Shown: positions 25,333 to 34,535, counted from the stretch's first letter. The stretch is 36,655 nt of DNA from Deltaproteobacteria bacterium (GCA_011056835.1 DSDU01000169.1:1-36655), one strand, 5' to 3'. Notes: generated by a model not told the origin, from the sequence alone. Program-made: numbers and translations.

Positions 25333-26079
25333 TTATGGTTTGTACGTCTTTTTCAATTCCTCCCAATAGGGATCAGCCATTAACTTCTTCAATCCTTCAT
25401 TCAACATCTTGAGAAGTTCCTTGTCCTGTTTCCGAACGGCATATGCAAAGTTTTCGTCATGCATACCGAACGAACCGAGGATCTTGACGGGTCTTTTCCG
25501 TACGGCATCTTTCGCCGGAGAATCATCCATCGCAGCGGCGATAATGCGGCCGTTGACCACATCTTCAACTGACAGCGGCGAGGAATCATACTCTCTGAGA
25601 ACAAAGTTTTTGCCCTTCTGGATCAGGTTTTCCTTCATCCACGTCGCCTCACTCGTTCCTCGCTGCACACCCACCTTGTTCCCGTTTGAAAATACCTGAT
25701 CGACTGTCAGCGTTGAATCCTTCGGTACCACCAGCACCTGTGTGATAACCCAGTAAGGAACGGTAAAGTTCACTTCCTGCTTTCTCTTATCCGTTACACT
25801 CATGCCCGAGGCGATAAAGTCGATCTTGCGTGCCTTCAAGCTGGGAATAATGCCGTCCCAGTCCATGGGTTTGTGCGTTACCTTGAATCCCATTTCCTTC
25901 GCAATCCAGTCCACGGCCTTTACGTCGAAACCATCGGGAACGCCATTTTTATCAACGTATGCAAACGGAGGAAAATTGGCATCGATACCGTTGATGTAGA
26001 CCTTCTCTTTTGCAGATACGCTGGTTACAAGAACGAAGGCCATCAGCACAATCAAACATGATAGTATTTTCTTTCCCAT
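25333..26079 (-). CDS. Amino-acid ABC transporter substrate-binding protein
   Basis: The 248-residue periplasmic protein has a signal peptide of about 23 residues (cut after SVSA). The family-3 solute-binding fold follows, with NGIDANFPPFAYVDKNGVPDGFDV and FIASGMSVTDKRKQ. A polar amino acid or similar small acid is the likely ligand. The start follows AGGAG, and a strong promoter lies upstream. Confidence 0.92.
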   Translation of the reverse strand: MGKKILSCLIVLMAFVLVTSVSAKEKVYINGIDANFPPFAYVDKNGVPDGFDVKAVDWIAKEMGFKVTHKPMDWDGIIPSLKARKIDFIASGMSVTDKRKQEVNFTVPYWVITQVLVVPKDSTLTVDQVFSNGNKVGVQRGTSEATWMKENLIQKGKNFVLREYDSSPLSVEDVVNGRIIAAAMDDSPAKDAVRKRPVKILGSFGMHDENFAYAVRKQDKELLKMLNEGLKKLMADPYWEELKKTYKP

Positions 26080-26154
26080 TCACCCACTCTCCTTTCAATA
26101 CCGATAATTTTAGGACAGTCACACCCGTCTTGTAGCTATTGATTACAGCGATTC

Positions 26155-26183
26155 ACCATAGACAAAAACAGGGTATGTGTCAA
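26155..26183 (-). promoter_or_regulatory. Sigma-70-type promoter of the ABC transporter operon
   Basis: On the minus strand TTGACA (26178-26183) is followed after 17 bp by TATGGT (26155-26160). It lies about 75 bp before the binding-protein start and would drive the transporter, and possibly glcD and the HD gene. Confidence 0.75.
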
Positions 26184-26323
26184 GCTTAAAGCAATGATCA
26201 TCGGCATGTAACAATGCCGGCACGTGCGATGTTCCACAGCCGTCCCCACATTTTCTTGAAGCGCCCTGGTTCATGTACTACTCACTCTGTCATGGGTCAG
26301 TTCAGATTTGAGGAGGAATCGTC

Positions 26324-26800
26324 ATGAGCAACGAAAAGACCTTTCGGCTGGAAAAGCGTGAGAGTGTCGGCATCGTCATTTTTAAAGTTATCGAGGAGGC
26401 CATGAATACATGGACCGAAAGGGCCCTCATGAGTTTCCGTGACGTCCCGGACGAACGGGAACAAGACGATACCCTCATCGGGGTTGTTTTCATTTCAGGA
26501 AAACCGACTAACTTTTTTGCCGGAGCCAACCTGAAAGTCATCGAACGGTTGAACACATGGGACGATACCATGGATGCATTGAATATCTTTCACGATTCCT
26601 TTAAACGAACCAGTAAATTGAAGATGCCGACGGTGGCCGCGATTAACGGCGCCTGCGTCGGCAGGGGACTTGAGTTCGTGCTTGCCCGCACGGCACGGCA
26701 TGCCACCGGCTTTCCCACCGACCGGGCCGGACCGCTGAAATGGGCTGATCTGACGGGACTCAGTAAAAGACTCTTCGGCACGATGTTCTACCGGCAATAA
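26324..26800 (+). pseudogene. Truncated enoyl-CoA hydratase/FadJ N-terminal fragment
   Basis: The 158-residue frame resembles the N-terminal crotonase region of FadJ/FadB-type proteins, for example GVVFISGKPTNFFAGANLK and KMPTVAAINGACVGRGLEF. The glycine-rich oxyanion loop reads GRG where GGG is usual. The similarity fades after FPTDRAG, where the catalytic region should continue, and a stop follows. A full crotonase domain is about 180-260 residues. The ribosome binding site GAGGAGG is intact, so it may still be translated. It is most likely decaying, or it is a shortened non-catalytic paralogue. Confidence 0.6.
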
Positions 26801-26854
26801 TGGTGCGACGATTTCCTATAATGCCGGTACCATCAATGATACGTAATAACAAAA

Positions 26855-26880
26855 GTGGGGGGGGTATTATACCCTCCCAC
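26855..26880 (-). terminator. Terminator after the glycosyltransferase gene
   Basis: The stem GTGGGAGGGTA pairs with TACCCCCCCCAC on the minus strand, with a small mismatch, and is followed by TTTTGTTATT. It lies 18 bp past the glycosyltransferase stop. Confidence 0.65.
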
Positions 26881-26897
26881 CTGATGCACCGCCATCC

Positions 26898-28139
26898 CTA
26901 TTCCGGATTACTTTCCGGGAACGAACATTTCCCCGCCCCAAGATAAAGACCGAAGATATAAGGCTTTTGCGACAGGAACGCCAGTGCCTGGTTCTGAACC
27001 TCTTCCTCGGCAAAAGCGACGCTGTAACGCCATGTTTCGTAATCAAAGGTCAGACTTCGGGCAAAATAGAGGGGTTTCAGAACATTGATGATTTCCTTTT
27101 TTTCTTCCTCGGACGCCCCGTCAAAGCGATAGAGGAGACCGTAAACGATCTGCGACCAGAGCATGATGTCCACATCGTAATTATCCACCAGAAACATATG
27201 GTCGATTTTTCGATAAGCATAGGAACTCAGATGCTTCTTTACCAAACCACCGTATTCGTTGTACTCCCGTCGACAGTCCTGCTTCAGCTTCAAGATGTCC
27301 ACGTCAAGCCACTGAGTCTCCTTGAGTCGCTCCATGCCGTAATGCGGCGGTTGTTTCACATCGTCCCGCCAGTAAGTATCTGCATTTGTTTCGAGCCATG
27401 CATCAAGCCATGTATTGCGATAGCGGATCAACGTCGAAAAGAGGGTGTACACGACCTCCTCGAACATACTGCCCAGCTTGGGACTGCTTGCATTATGAAC
27501 CTTCGTCCCGAGTCCCGCCTGGCATACAGCAAAATCACCGAACAGGGCATTGAGCGACATAAAGATGTCGATCCCGTATTGTCTCACCATGTCATTCCAC
27601 GGCTGATTAAGCCAATGCGAACATAAACGCAATGAAAATGCGAAATCACCACCGATAGGCTGACGCACATTGAGCCCGGTCAGCGAAAAGAGAAGGGGGT
27701 AACAGAGGTGATTGGTGATGGTTCCGTCAAACTGGTGCCTCGAGTAGAGAGGCGTGACCAGATCGTACCCTTCCTTGATGGGATATCCGAGATATCTGAT
27801 CCATTCAGGAGTAATTGAACGGAGGTCGGCGTCAACAACGATAATGACATGAGCGTTCACATCGATACAGAACCGGAAGAGATTGAAAAAATTGTTACCC
27901 TTGCCGGTAATTCCATCGGGGGTTGATATGTATTCTTTTTCGATCCCCGGCGGAACCGATGCCGACAGAAACGCATCTTTCGTATCATCGGGACTGTTAT
28001 TATCACAGTTGATGATAATGCACGTCGAGTCGGGAAAGTACTCGGAAAGCCCCCTCCCCGCCATTTCAACGACATACCCGATTGTTTCCGATTCATTATA
28101 CGACGGTATTCCGACAACGACATCGAAATGACGGCCCAT
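26898..28139 (-). CDS. GT-A fold glycosyltransferase, mannosyl/glucosylglycerate synthase-like
   Basis: The 413-residue protein has the GT-A start VVVGIPSYNESETIGYVVE, a GKGNNFFNLF donor-binding region and the metal motif DADLRS (about residues 106-111). A long C-terminal helical part follows, with FDYETWRYSVAFAEEE. Its layout is similar to mannosylglycerate or glucosylglycerate synthases, which make compatible solutes, but other sugars are possible. There is no membrane segment. ATG 28139 is favoured, since AGGAG lies 11 bp upstream; ATG 28166 lacks a ribosome binding site. In 28140-28416 I see no gene. Confidence 0.6.
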   Translation of the reverse strand: MGRHFDVVVGIPSYNESETIGYVVEMAGRGLSEYFPDSTCIIINCDNNSPDDTKDAFLSASVPPGIEKEYISTPDGITGKGNNFFNLFRFCIDVNAHVIIVVDADLRSITPEWIRYLGYPIKEGYDLVTPLYSRHQFDGTITNHLCYPLLFSLTGLNVRQPIGGDFAFSLRLCSHWLNQPWNDMVRQYGIDIFMSLNALFGDFAVCQAGLGTKVHNASSPKLGSMFEEVVYTLFSTLIRYRNTWLDAWLETNADTYWRDDVKQPPHYGMERLKETQWLDVDILKLKQDCRREYNEYGGLVKKHLSSYAYRKIDHMFLVDNYDVDIMLWSQIVYGLLYRFDGASEEEKKEIINVLKPLYFARSLTFDYETWRYSVAFAEEEVQNQALAFLSQKPYIFGLYLGAGKCSFPESNPE

Positions 28140-28416
28140 ATCCGCAGTATCTCCTCGCATTGCCATGCGGCTCTGTTCAATGCGACCGTATAGCCGCTTC
28201 TACGACAATGACCACGTTTCTATAGCAATTCCCCGTTATGTTTCTGCATATACGTTACGACGATTCGGCTTTTAGAAATTACGCATTTTTGTGATGGAGT
28301 GTGCGGAGCACCGTTCACTTTGGATTTGTGTACGCACCTGTCGCACTCTTTTCATGAAGACCTTCTCCGTGTAATAGTCGTAACGACGTGAGGTAAGCGA
28401 CAAATCTGAATCCCGT

Positions 28417-29274
28417 CTATTGAGCGGATGAAAGCCGTGTTGCCGCATTATACGTATTGGTCAGCAGCATAGCCCTCGTCATTGGTCCGACGCCGCCGGG
28501 AACCGGTGTTATATAGGAAGTCTTGTCAACGACCTCTGAGAAGGCGACATCCCCCACGAGCGTTCCGTCCTCACGTCGATTGATGCCGACATCAATGACC
28601 ACGGCGCCGTCACGAACCATCTCTCCTTTGATCATCTCGACGCTCCCCGCGGCGGCAACAAGAATTTCGGCCCTCCGGGTCACTTCGGAAAGATTTTTTG
28701 TTCGGGTATGACACACTGTGACTGTGGCATGTCTCGTAAGAAGCATCATCGCCAGTGGTTTGCCCACGATGTTGCTTCGTCCCACGATGACGACATTTTT
28801 CCCCTCAATTTTTATGCCATGCCGGTCCATGAGTTCGATGATTCCATAGGGCGTGCAGGCCTGATGGAAGGGATCACCGGTAAAAAGACGCCCCATATTA
28901 TAGGGGTGGAAGCCATCAACGTCCTTCCGGGGGTTGATCGCATCGATTATCGCATTTGCATTAATGTGCTGCGGAAGGGGGAGCTGCACCAATATGCCGT
29001 GAATCCTGCCGTCTCGATTCAGTTCATCGATGATGCTCAGTAACCGGTGTTCCTCCGTGTTCTCGGGCAACTTGAATTCCCTCGAGAAAAATCCGACTTC
29101 CTCACAGTCTTCCGTCTTTCTTCTCACATAAATCCGGGACGCGGGATCTTTTCCGACGAGGATCACCGCAAGCCCCGGAATAATTCCCCGTTGCTCCTGC
29201 AACGCGCCCACCTTGGCTTTTATTTCATACCGTATTTCCCGGGCGACATCATTGCCGTTGATAATTATGGGCAT
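28417..29274 (-). CDS. folD: Bifunctional methylene-THF dehydrogenase/cyclohydrolase FolD
   Basis: The 285-residue enzyme interconverts methylene- and formyl-tetrahydrofolate. The catalytic Tyr and Lys are visible in SRIYVRRKTEDCEEVGF. QLPLPQHIN and KDVDGFHPYN follow. The nucleotide site reads VVIVGRSNIVGKPLAM, and the C-terminus has TPVPGGVGPMTRAML. ATG 29274 gives a family-like N-terminus; ATG 29289 is in frame with AAGGG immediately before it. It may support one-carbon or Wood-Ljungdahl folate chemistry in an anaerobe (inference). Confidence 0.93.
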   Translation of the reverse strand: MPIIINGNDVAREIRYEIKAKVGALQEQRGIIPGLAVILVGKDPASRIYVRRKTEDCEEVGFFSREFKLPENTEEHRLLSIIDELNRDGRIHGILVQLPLPQHINANAIIDAINPRKDVDGFHPYNMGRLFTGDPFHQACTPYGIIELMDRHGIKIEGKNVVIVGRSNIVGKPLAMMLLTRHATVTVCHTRTKNLSEVTRRAEILVAAAGSVEMIKGEMVRDGAVVIDVGINRREDGTLVGDVAFSEVVDKTSYITPVPGGVGPMTRAMLLTNTYNAATRLSSAQ

Positions 29275-29339
29275 ATCACTCGCAACCATCCCTTTATTTT
29301 TTTCAGACGAAGCATCATGGGGACGAAACCCGGCATCGC

Positions 29340-29870
29340 TTATTCACTCTGCAGATCAATCGCCAGCTGCACCAGCGATGCAACCTGATCATCGGGAACA
29401 CGACCGCGCACGATGGCCCGGCAGACACGATTTTTATCCAGTATGATCGCGTTGGCCGTATCTTTCGTGAGTCCCCACGCACTTCGCAGTGATCCGTCAT
29501 AATCAAAGAGAATGGTCGTCTTATATTTTTTCGCCTTGTCGCCGGCGATCGTCCGGATGAGGAAATTCGGCTTCCATGTTGCGGCACAATCGGCAATGCC
29601 GATTCCTTTATAGGTTTCATCCGTCAGCAACCCGTCATTTTTCGCCTTCTTCATGGCTTCGGTAAAATGTTCGTTCAAATCCGATTCATCAGGATCAACA
29701 TAATTGATCAGCAGAACCTTTCCCGACCACGAATCCATGGTGAATGCCGTGCCGTCGGCATCCTCGAACGTCCAATCCGATGCTTTCATGCCGACCTGAA
29801 GCTCTTCCGCCTGTGCAACACCGCCAAGCAGCACTAATACGGCAACAGCCGCAACGAATATTTTCTTCAT
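29340..29870 (-). CDS. YtfJ-like exported thioredoxin-fold protein
   Basis: The 176-residue protein has a clear signal peptide (MKKIFVAAVAVLVLLGGVAQA, cut before EE). It resembles the YtfJ family, including WTFEDADGTAF, SGKVLLINYVDPDE and TTILFDYDGSLRSAWGL. The CxxC of true thioredoxins is missing, so a redox role is uncertain. It starts at 29870 behind GGAGGAGGGG; a longer frame begins 21 bp upstream. It precedes folD on the same strand with a gap of about 65 bp. Confidence 0.75.
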   Translation of the reverse strand: MKKIFVAAVAVLVLLGGVAQAEELQVGMKASDWTFEDADGTAFTMDSWSGKVLLINYVDPDESDLNEHFTEAMKKAKNDGLLTDETYKGIGIADCAATWKPNFLIRTIAGDKAKKYKTTILFDYDGSLRSAWGLTKDTANAIILDKNRVCRAIVRGRVPDDQVASLVQLAIDLQSE

Positions 29871-29915
29871 GGTCCCCTCCTCCCCGTTCACATTATTTTT
29901 AAACCCTGACTACGC

Positions 29916-29948
29916 AAAATATCGGAAACTTCGATCACTTGTCAAGTG
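29916..29948 (-). promoter_or_regulatory. Promoter of the ytfJ-like/folD genes within a palindrome
   Basis: On the minus strand TTGACA (29940-29945) is followed after 18 bp by TATTTT (29916-29921). The -35 box lies inside the perfect palindrome CACTTG-T-CAAGTG (29936-29948), a good position for repressor control. Confidence 0.55.
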
Positions 29949-30097
29949 AACAATCGTCATAATGTTTCTCACCACCGAAAGATACCGGCCGGGGGCGATC
30001 ATTGTACCCGAATCGAAAACGGAACCGGTCATTTCCATCGACAAAATTCTGACCGTTAATAAAAGTCACGACAGAGCATAATCATTTTATATTTCTA

Positions 30098-30126
30098 TTG
30101 AAACAACCAATTCGATGTGCTATGGT
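30098..30126 (+). promoter_or_regulatory. Promoter of the beta-oxidation cluster
   Basis: TTGAAA (30098-30103), 17 bp, then TATGGT (30121-30126), preceded by TGC as an extended -10. It lies about 25 bp before the start at 30152. It shows that the in-frame upstream start at 30098 is not the real one. Confidence 0.7.
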
Positions 30127-30151
30127 ACCCCCGTTTCAATGGGAGGGCGTG

Positions 30152-31615
30152 ATGAGTACTGTCAGTCTCGGTATGATGCTGGAGGAGGTCAGAAATAAGT
30201 ATCCGGATAATGTGTCCCTCATTTACAATGACAGGCGATTAACCTATAACGAACTCAACAAATACAGTAACGCTTTGTCGCACGTTCTGAAAAATCTCGG
30301 CATCGTTAAGGGAGACAAAGTTTCCCTGATGCTCCCCAATATTCCCGAATTTGTCATATCGTATTTGTCTGTAGCGAAACTGGGGGCGGTTGCCGTAACC
30401 CTCAATGTTCTCTCAACACCTTATGAACTCACCTATCTTCTCAACAACAGCGATTCGAAAATTCTCATAACGACCTCGTCGTCTGCAAAAAAATTTGATG
30501 AAATACAAGACCGCCTTGACACCTGCAGGCACATGATATGCGTTGACGATCCCCATGACGACTCACCCTGTCGGAAAGCCTTCAGGGACGGACCGTTTGA
30601 TCTCGACATGGCCGATGTCGACGAAGATGACCCCGTGGTCATGATATACACCTCGGGCTTGACCGGCTATCCTCTCGGCGCCGTCCTGACACACGGGAAT
30701 CTATCAACCCAATGGACACTCCTCAAGGAAATCTGCGACGGAACGGATAAAGACCGGGGTCTCTCGGTGATTCCCTTCTTTCACTCCTTCGGTGCCTCGG
30801 CAAATTTACTGTCGGTCATTCACCTCGGAGCGAGTTCGGTGCTCATGGACCAATTCAGCATCGACAGGATCTTTCAGGTCATAGAACAGGAAAAAATCAC
30901 CTATATAGCCGCGGTTCCCCGCCTGTTTCTCGGAATGTTGATGCACCAAGGCGTAGAAAACTACGATTTGAGTTCACTGAGATTATGCATTACCGGCGGG
31001 TCGGCCATGCCTCCGAAGTTTATCCCTGCCTTCGAACAGAAATTCAACGTTAAGCTCATGGAGGGATACGGTCTCACCGAAGCATCCCCCGTCTGTTCGT
31101 TCAGCCGACTCCACATGAAACAGAAACCTGGATCAATCGGCACTCCCATACCGGGAGCCGAAGCCAAGATCGTTGACGGCAATGATAAAGACCTGCCGGC
31201 CGATACCGAGGGAGAACTCGTCGTCAGAGGAGCCAACGTGATGAAAGGCTACTACAAGGACGATGCGGCCACCGCCGAAGTCATCAGAAACGGATGGCTC
31301 CACACAGGAGATCTCGCAAGGATCGATAAAGACGGATACATCTTCCTCACCGGTCGGAAAAAACGAATGATTATCACGAGCGGTTTTAACGTATATCCCC
31401 GGGAAGTAGAACTTGTCCTCACCATGCATCCCGCCGTTGAAGAATCCCGAGTTGTGGCACAACCCGACCTGATGAGGGGTGAAATCGTTAAGGCTCTCAT
31501 CGTCAAGAAGGATGACGCCGAAGCGGATGAAAAGGATATCCTGAAACATTGCAGGAAGTATCTGTCTTCACATAAAATTCCCCGAGAAGTGGAATTTGTT
31601 AATGGTCTTGACTAA
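30152..31615 (+). CDS. AMP-forming acyl-CoA synthetase homologue, probably impaired
   Basis: The 487-residue protein has the ANL-superfamily layout. The core motifs GYGLTEASP, WLHTGDLARIDKDGY and GRKKRMIITSGFNVYPREVE are intact. The P-loop, normally YTSGTTGxPKGA, reads YTSGLTGYPLGA, so the usual Thr and Lys are L170 and L175. The protein stops at VEFVNGLD, just before the usual A10 motif with its catalytic Lys. The in-frame codons after the stop read PSPGRPL, then another stop, which looks like a decayed A10. The start is supported by GGGAGG and the promoter. It is the first gene of the cluster. It may be inactive in adenylation or retain another role. Confidence 0.8.
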   Translation: MSTVSLGMMLEEVRNKYPDNVSLIYNDRRLTYNELNKYSNALSHVLKNLGIVKGDKVSLMLPNIPEFVISYLSVAKLGAVAVTLNVLSTPYELTYLLNNSDSKILITTSSSAKKFDEIQDRLDTCRHMICVDDPHDDSPCRKAFRDGPFDLDMADVDEDDPVVMIYTSGLTGYPLGAVLTHGNLSTQWTLLKEICDGTDKDRGLSVIPFFHSFGASANLLSVIHLGASSVLMDQFSIDRIFQVIEQEKITYIAAVPRLFLGMLMHQGVENYDLSSLRLCITGGSAMPPKFIPAFEQKFNVKLMEGYGLTEASPVCSFSRLHMKQKPGSIGTPIPGAEAKIVDGNDKDLPADTEGELVVRGANVMKGYYKDDAATAEVIRNGWLHTGDLARIDKDGYIFLTGRKKRMIITSGFNVYPREVELVLTMHPAVEESRVVAQPDLMRGEIVKALIVKKDDAEADEKDILKHCRKYLSSHKIPREVEFVNGLD

Positions 31616-31811
31616 CCGTCGCCTGGCAGGCCCCTGTAATCTCATAGTGGCGGATTGCAGGCAGCGGATCGATCACATACTCGGCAATACATAACACATA
31701 ATAGATCGTTAGACCTGTCTTCTGCAGGGCCCTAACCGGCCAGGGGTTGAAGATGCGGTATAACGATAGTAAGGAAGGCGATACTTAAAAAAAATGAGAA
31801 GGAGGAACTAC

Positions 31812-33173
31812 ATGTCAAAGGTACCCCAAAAACTCGATAAGAAGAGAGCCGATGTCTATAAGGATGCTCCGATTGCGAAATTCGGTGCAAGAAAGCCGGA
31901 TTTTTCCACCATGGGGGGAAAAATAAAAAATCAATACAAACAGCACCGGGAAGTGGTCATTGTTGAGGCGTGTCGGACACCGTACGGCAGATTCGGCGGC
32001 GGGCTTATGAGTTATGACGCTCCCCAACTGGGTGCTCTGGCAATAAAGGAAGTTCTAAGAAGAACCAACGGCAAGGTCAAACCGGAAGACATCGATTATA
32101 TCTTCATGGGGCAGGTCGTCCCCGCCGGATGCGGTCAGGTTCCCAGCCGCCAGGCAACCATACTGGCCGGCATTCCTGAATATGTCCCCTCAATTACCGT
32201 TAATAAGGTCTGTTCCTCGGGAATCAAGACCATCGACCTGGCAGCCCAGATGATTCAGTTGGGACGGGCTGAGATCGCCGTTGCCGGCGGCCAGGAAAGC
32301 ATGAGCAACTGCCCCTTTTCGCTTCCCGGAATGAGATGGGGAACGAGAATGGGATTGACCACAGCACCTTCCGTTGACCTCATGGTGTACGATGGTCTGT
32401 GGGACGCCTTTTATAATCGACACATGGCCATTCACGGTTCGGAAACGGCCGATGAGTTCGGATTTACGCGGCAGGATCAGGACGACTGGGCCCTTCAGTC
32501 ACAGCAGCGAGCCGGCAAGGCGATTGCGGAGGGCAGACTGGATGACGAAATATTTCCCGTAGAAGTACGACAAGGGAAAAAGACCGTCATCGTCGACAAG
32601 GACGAATTCCCCCGGCCTGATACGACCATGGAAACACTTTCGAAACTGCCTCCCGTCTTCGGTCACAAGAGCTCCGTGACCGGCGAACCGGGAAGCGTCA
32701 CCGCCGGAAACGCCCCCGGCGTCAATGACGGCGGCGATGTGTGCTTGCTCATGTCAAGGGAAAAGGCGGATGAACTGGGATTAAAACCGCTCTTTTCTAT
32801 TATAGATTACGCCGAGGTGTCACAGCCCACGAAGGATATCGCCACGGTTCCCGGTCTTTCCATCAAGAAAGTACTGGAGCAGAATAACATGACGGTGGAT
32901 GATGTCGATATCATCGAGATCAACGAAGCCTTCGCCGCCGTGGCGCTCATCAGCGCCCGGACCATTCTCGGACTATCCAAGGAACAGATGTATGAAAAGG
33001 TAAATGTGAACGGCAGCGCTATCGCCTATGGACATCCTATCGGAGCAACGGGAGCCAGAATCGTCATGACCTTGGCATATGAACTGCGCCGCCGGGGCGG
33101 AGGAATCGGCGTGTGCGGTATCTGCTCGGGCCATGCCCAGGGTGATGCGATGCTGATAAAGGTAGAACCGTGA
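31812..33173 (+). CDS. Thiolase (acetyl-CoA acyltransferase) with N-terminal extension
   Basis: The 453-residue protein catalyses thiolytic cleavage or Claisen condensation. The nucleophile is C134 in VNKVCSSGIK. INEAFA, GHPIGATGAR and a C-terminal Cys motif, here CSGHAQGDA where CxGGGQG is usual, complete the site. A lysine-rich extension of about 45 residues precedes the thiolase fold (VVIVEACRTP). The start follows AGGAGG. A second, different thiolase lies 72 bp downstream. It may act on a longer or modified acyl-CoA (inference). Confidence 0.9.
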   Translation: MSKVPQKLDKKRADVYKDAPIAKFGARKPDFSTMGGKIKNQYKQHREVVIVEACRTPYGRFGGGLMSYDAPQLGALAIKEVLRRTNGKVKPEDIDYIFMGQVVPAGCGQVPSRQATILAGIPEYVPSITVNKVCSSGIKTIDLAAQMIQLGRAEIAVAGGQESMSNCPFSLPGMRWGTRMGLTTAPSVDLMVYDGLWDAFYNRHMAIHGSETADEFGFTRQDQDDWALQSQQRAGKAIAEGRLDDEIFPVEVRQGKKTVIVDKDEFPRPDTTMETLSKLPPVFGHKSSVTGEPGSVTAGNAPGVNDGGDVCLLMSREKADELGLKPLFSIIDYAEVSQPTKDIATVPGLSIKKVLEQNNMTVDDVDIIEINEAFAAVALISARTILGLSKEQMYEKVNVNGSAIAYGHPIGATGARIVMTLAYELRRRGGGIGVCGICSGHAQGDAMLIKVEP

Positions 33174-33245
33174 GGCGATGTAATAATTGATTGTACTCTC
33201 ATAAATTGAGCACTAATTTTACTTGAAGAGAAAGGAGAATCATTA

Positions 33246-34535
33246 ATGGGAGATGTAGTAATTGTCAGTGGAGCGCGGACTGCAGTCGGTGAATTCGGCG
33301 GTTCGCTAAAAGGAGTTTCCGTCGTGGAACTGGGAAGACTTGTCATTAAGGAAGCGATTAAGCGGGCGGGACTGCGTCCGACAATCAACGATTTCGTCAA
33401 ATCGGCCCGTCCCACCATTTTCGGCGAGTTCGACATGACGGATCTGCAGAAAAAGCATTATGATTATGACGAATCATTGACTCCGGTCTATTTCGACGAG
33501 GTCATTATGGGGAACGTTCTCACCGCAGGCGTAGGACAGAACCCCCCCCGCCAGGCTTCAATCTATGCCGGACTGCCGGAAGAGACCAACGTCATCACCG
33601 TCCAGAAGGTTTGCGCTTCGGGCATGAAGGCCATTTCTCTGGCATCCCAGATTATCCAGGCAGGCGATGCCGACATCATGGTCGCCGGCGGCATGGAAAA
33701 CATGAGCAATGTCCCCTATGCACTGCCCAATGCCCGGTGGGGATACCGGATGAACATGCCTTACGGCCAGGCAACGGACCTCATGGTTCACGACGGTCTG
33801 TGGGAAATCTTCAACGCCTATCATATGGGAAACACGGCGGAAAACATCGCTGAGAAGTATGGTATCTCGAGAGAAGAACAGGATAAGCTCGCATACGAGA
33901 GTCACATGAGAGCCCGTGCCGCCAACGCAAACGGTACCGTGGCCGATGAGATTGTTCCAGTCGTCATTCCCCAGAGAAAAGGCGATCCGAAGGTGTTCGC
34001 AGTAGACGAACGCCCCATGGACACCACCCTTGAAAAAATGGCCAAACTCGCGCCGGTTTTCAGAAAGGGCGGAACGGTAACAGCCGGGAATGCCTCCGGT
34101 ATCAATGATGCTGCGGCAGCCGTGGTGGTCATGAGTGCCGAAAAGGCAAAGGAACTTGGACTTAAACCGATGGTTAAAATCAAGGGATTCGCCTCAGGCG
34201 GCATCGATCCTGCTTATATGGGACTCGGACCGATCCCGGCAGTACGAAAGGTCTTCAAGAAACTCGGCCTTACCACCAAGGACATTGACCTGTGGGAACT
34301 CAATGAAGCATTTGCCTGTCAGGCTCTCGGTTGTATAAAAGAGTTGGACATTGATCTTAACAAGTGCAATCTCAACGGCAGTGGAATCTCCATCGGTCAC
34401 CCCATCGGATGTACCGGCGCCCGGATTACCTACACACTGGCAAACCAGATGGTCAAGAATGACCTCAACCTGGGATGCGCATCACTCTGTATCGGCGGCG
34501 GCCAGGGTATGGCCATCGTTCTGGAGAGAGTGTAA
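33246..34535 (+). CDS. Acetyl-CoA acetyltransferase (thiolase)
   Basis: The 429-residue thiolase has the nucleophile C123 in VQKVCASGMK. LNEAFA, GHPIGCTGAR and LCIGGGQGMA are all canonical. About 33 extra residues are inserted at about 45-80 compared with standard bacterial thiolases. It is the likely final-step enzyme of the cluster, cleaving acetoacetyl-CoA or forming it in reverse. The start follows AAGGAG. Confidence 0.93.
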   Translation: MGDVVIVSGARTAVGEFGGSLKGVSVVELGRLVIKEAIKRAGLRPTINDFVKSARPTIFGEFDMTDLQKKHYDYDESLTPVYFDEVIMGNVLTAGVGQNPPRQASIYAGLPEETNVITVQKVCASGMKAISLASQIIQAGDADIMVAGGMENMSNVPYALPNARWGYRMNMPYGQATDLMVHDGLWEIFNAYHMGNTAENIAEKYGISREEQDKLAYESHMRARAANANGTVADEIVPVVIPQRKGDPKVFAVDERPMDTTLEKMAKLAPVFRKGGTVTAGNASGINDAAAAVVVMSAEKAKELGLKPMVKIKGFASGGIDPAYMGLGPIPAVRKVFKKLGLTTKDIDLWELNEAFACQALGCIKELDIDLNKCNLNGSGISIGHPIGCTGARITYTLANQMVKNDLNLGCASLCIGGGQGMAIVLERV

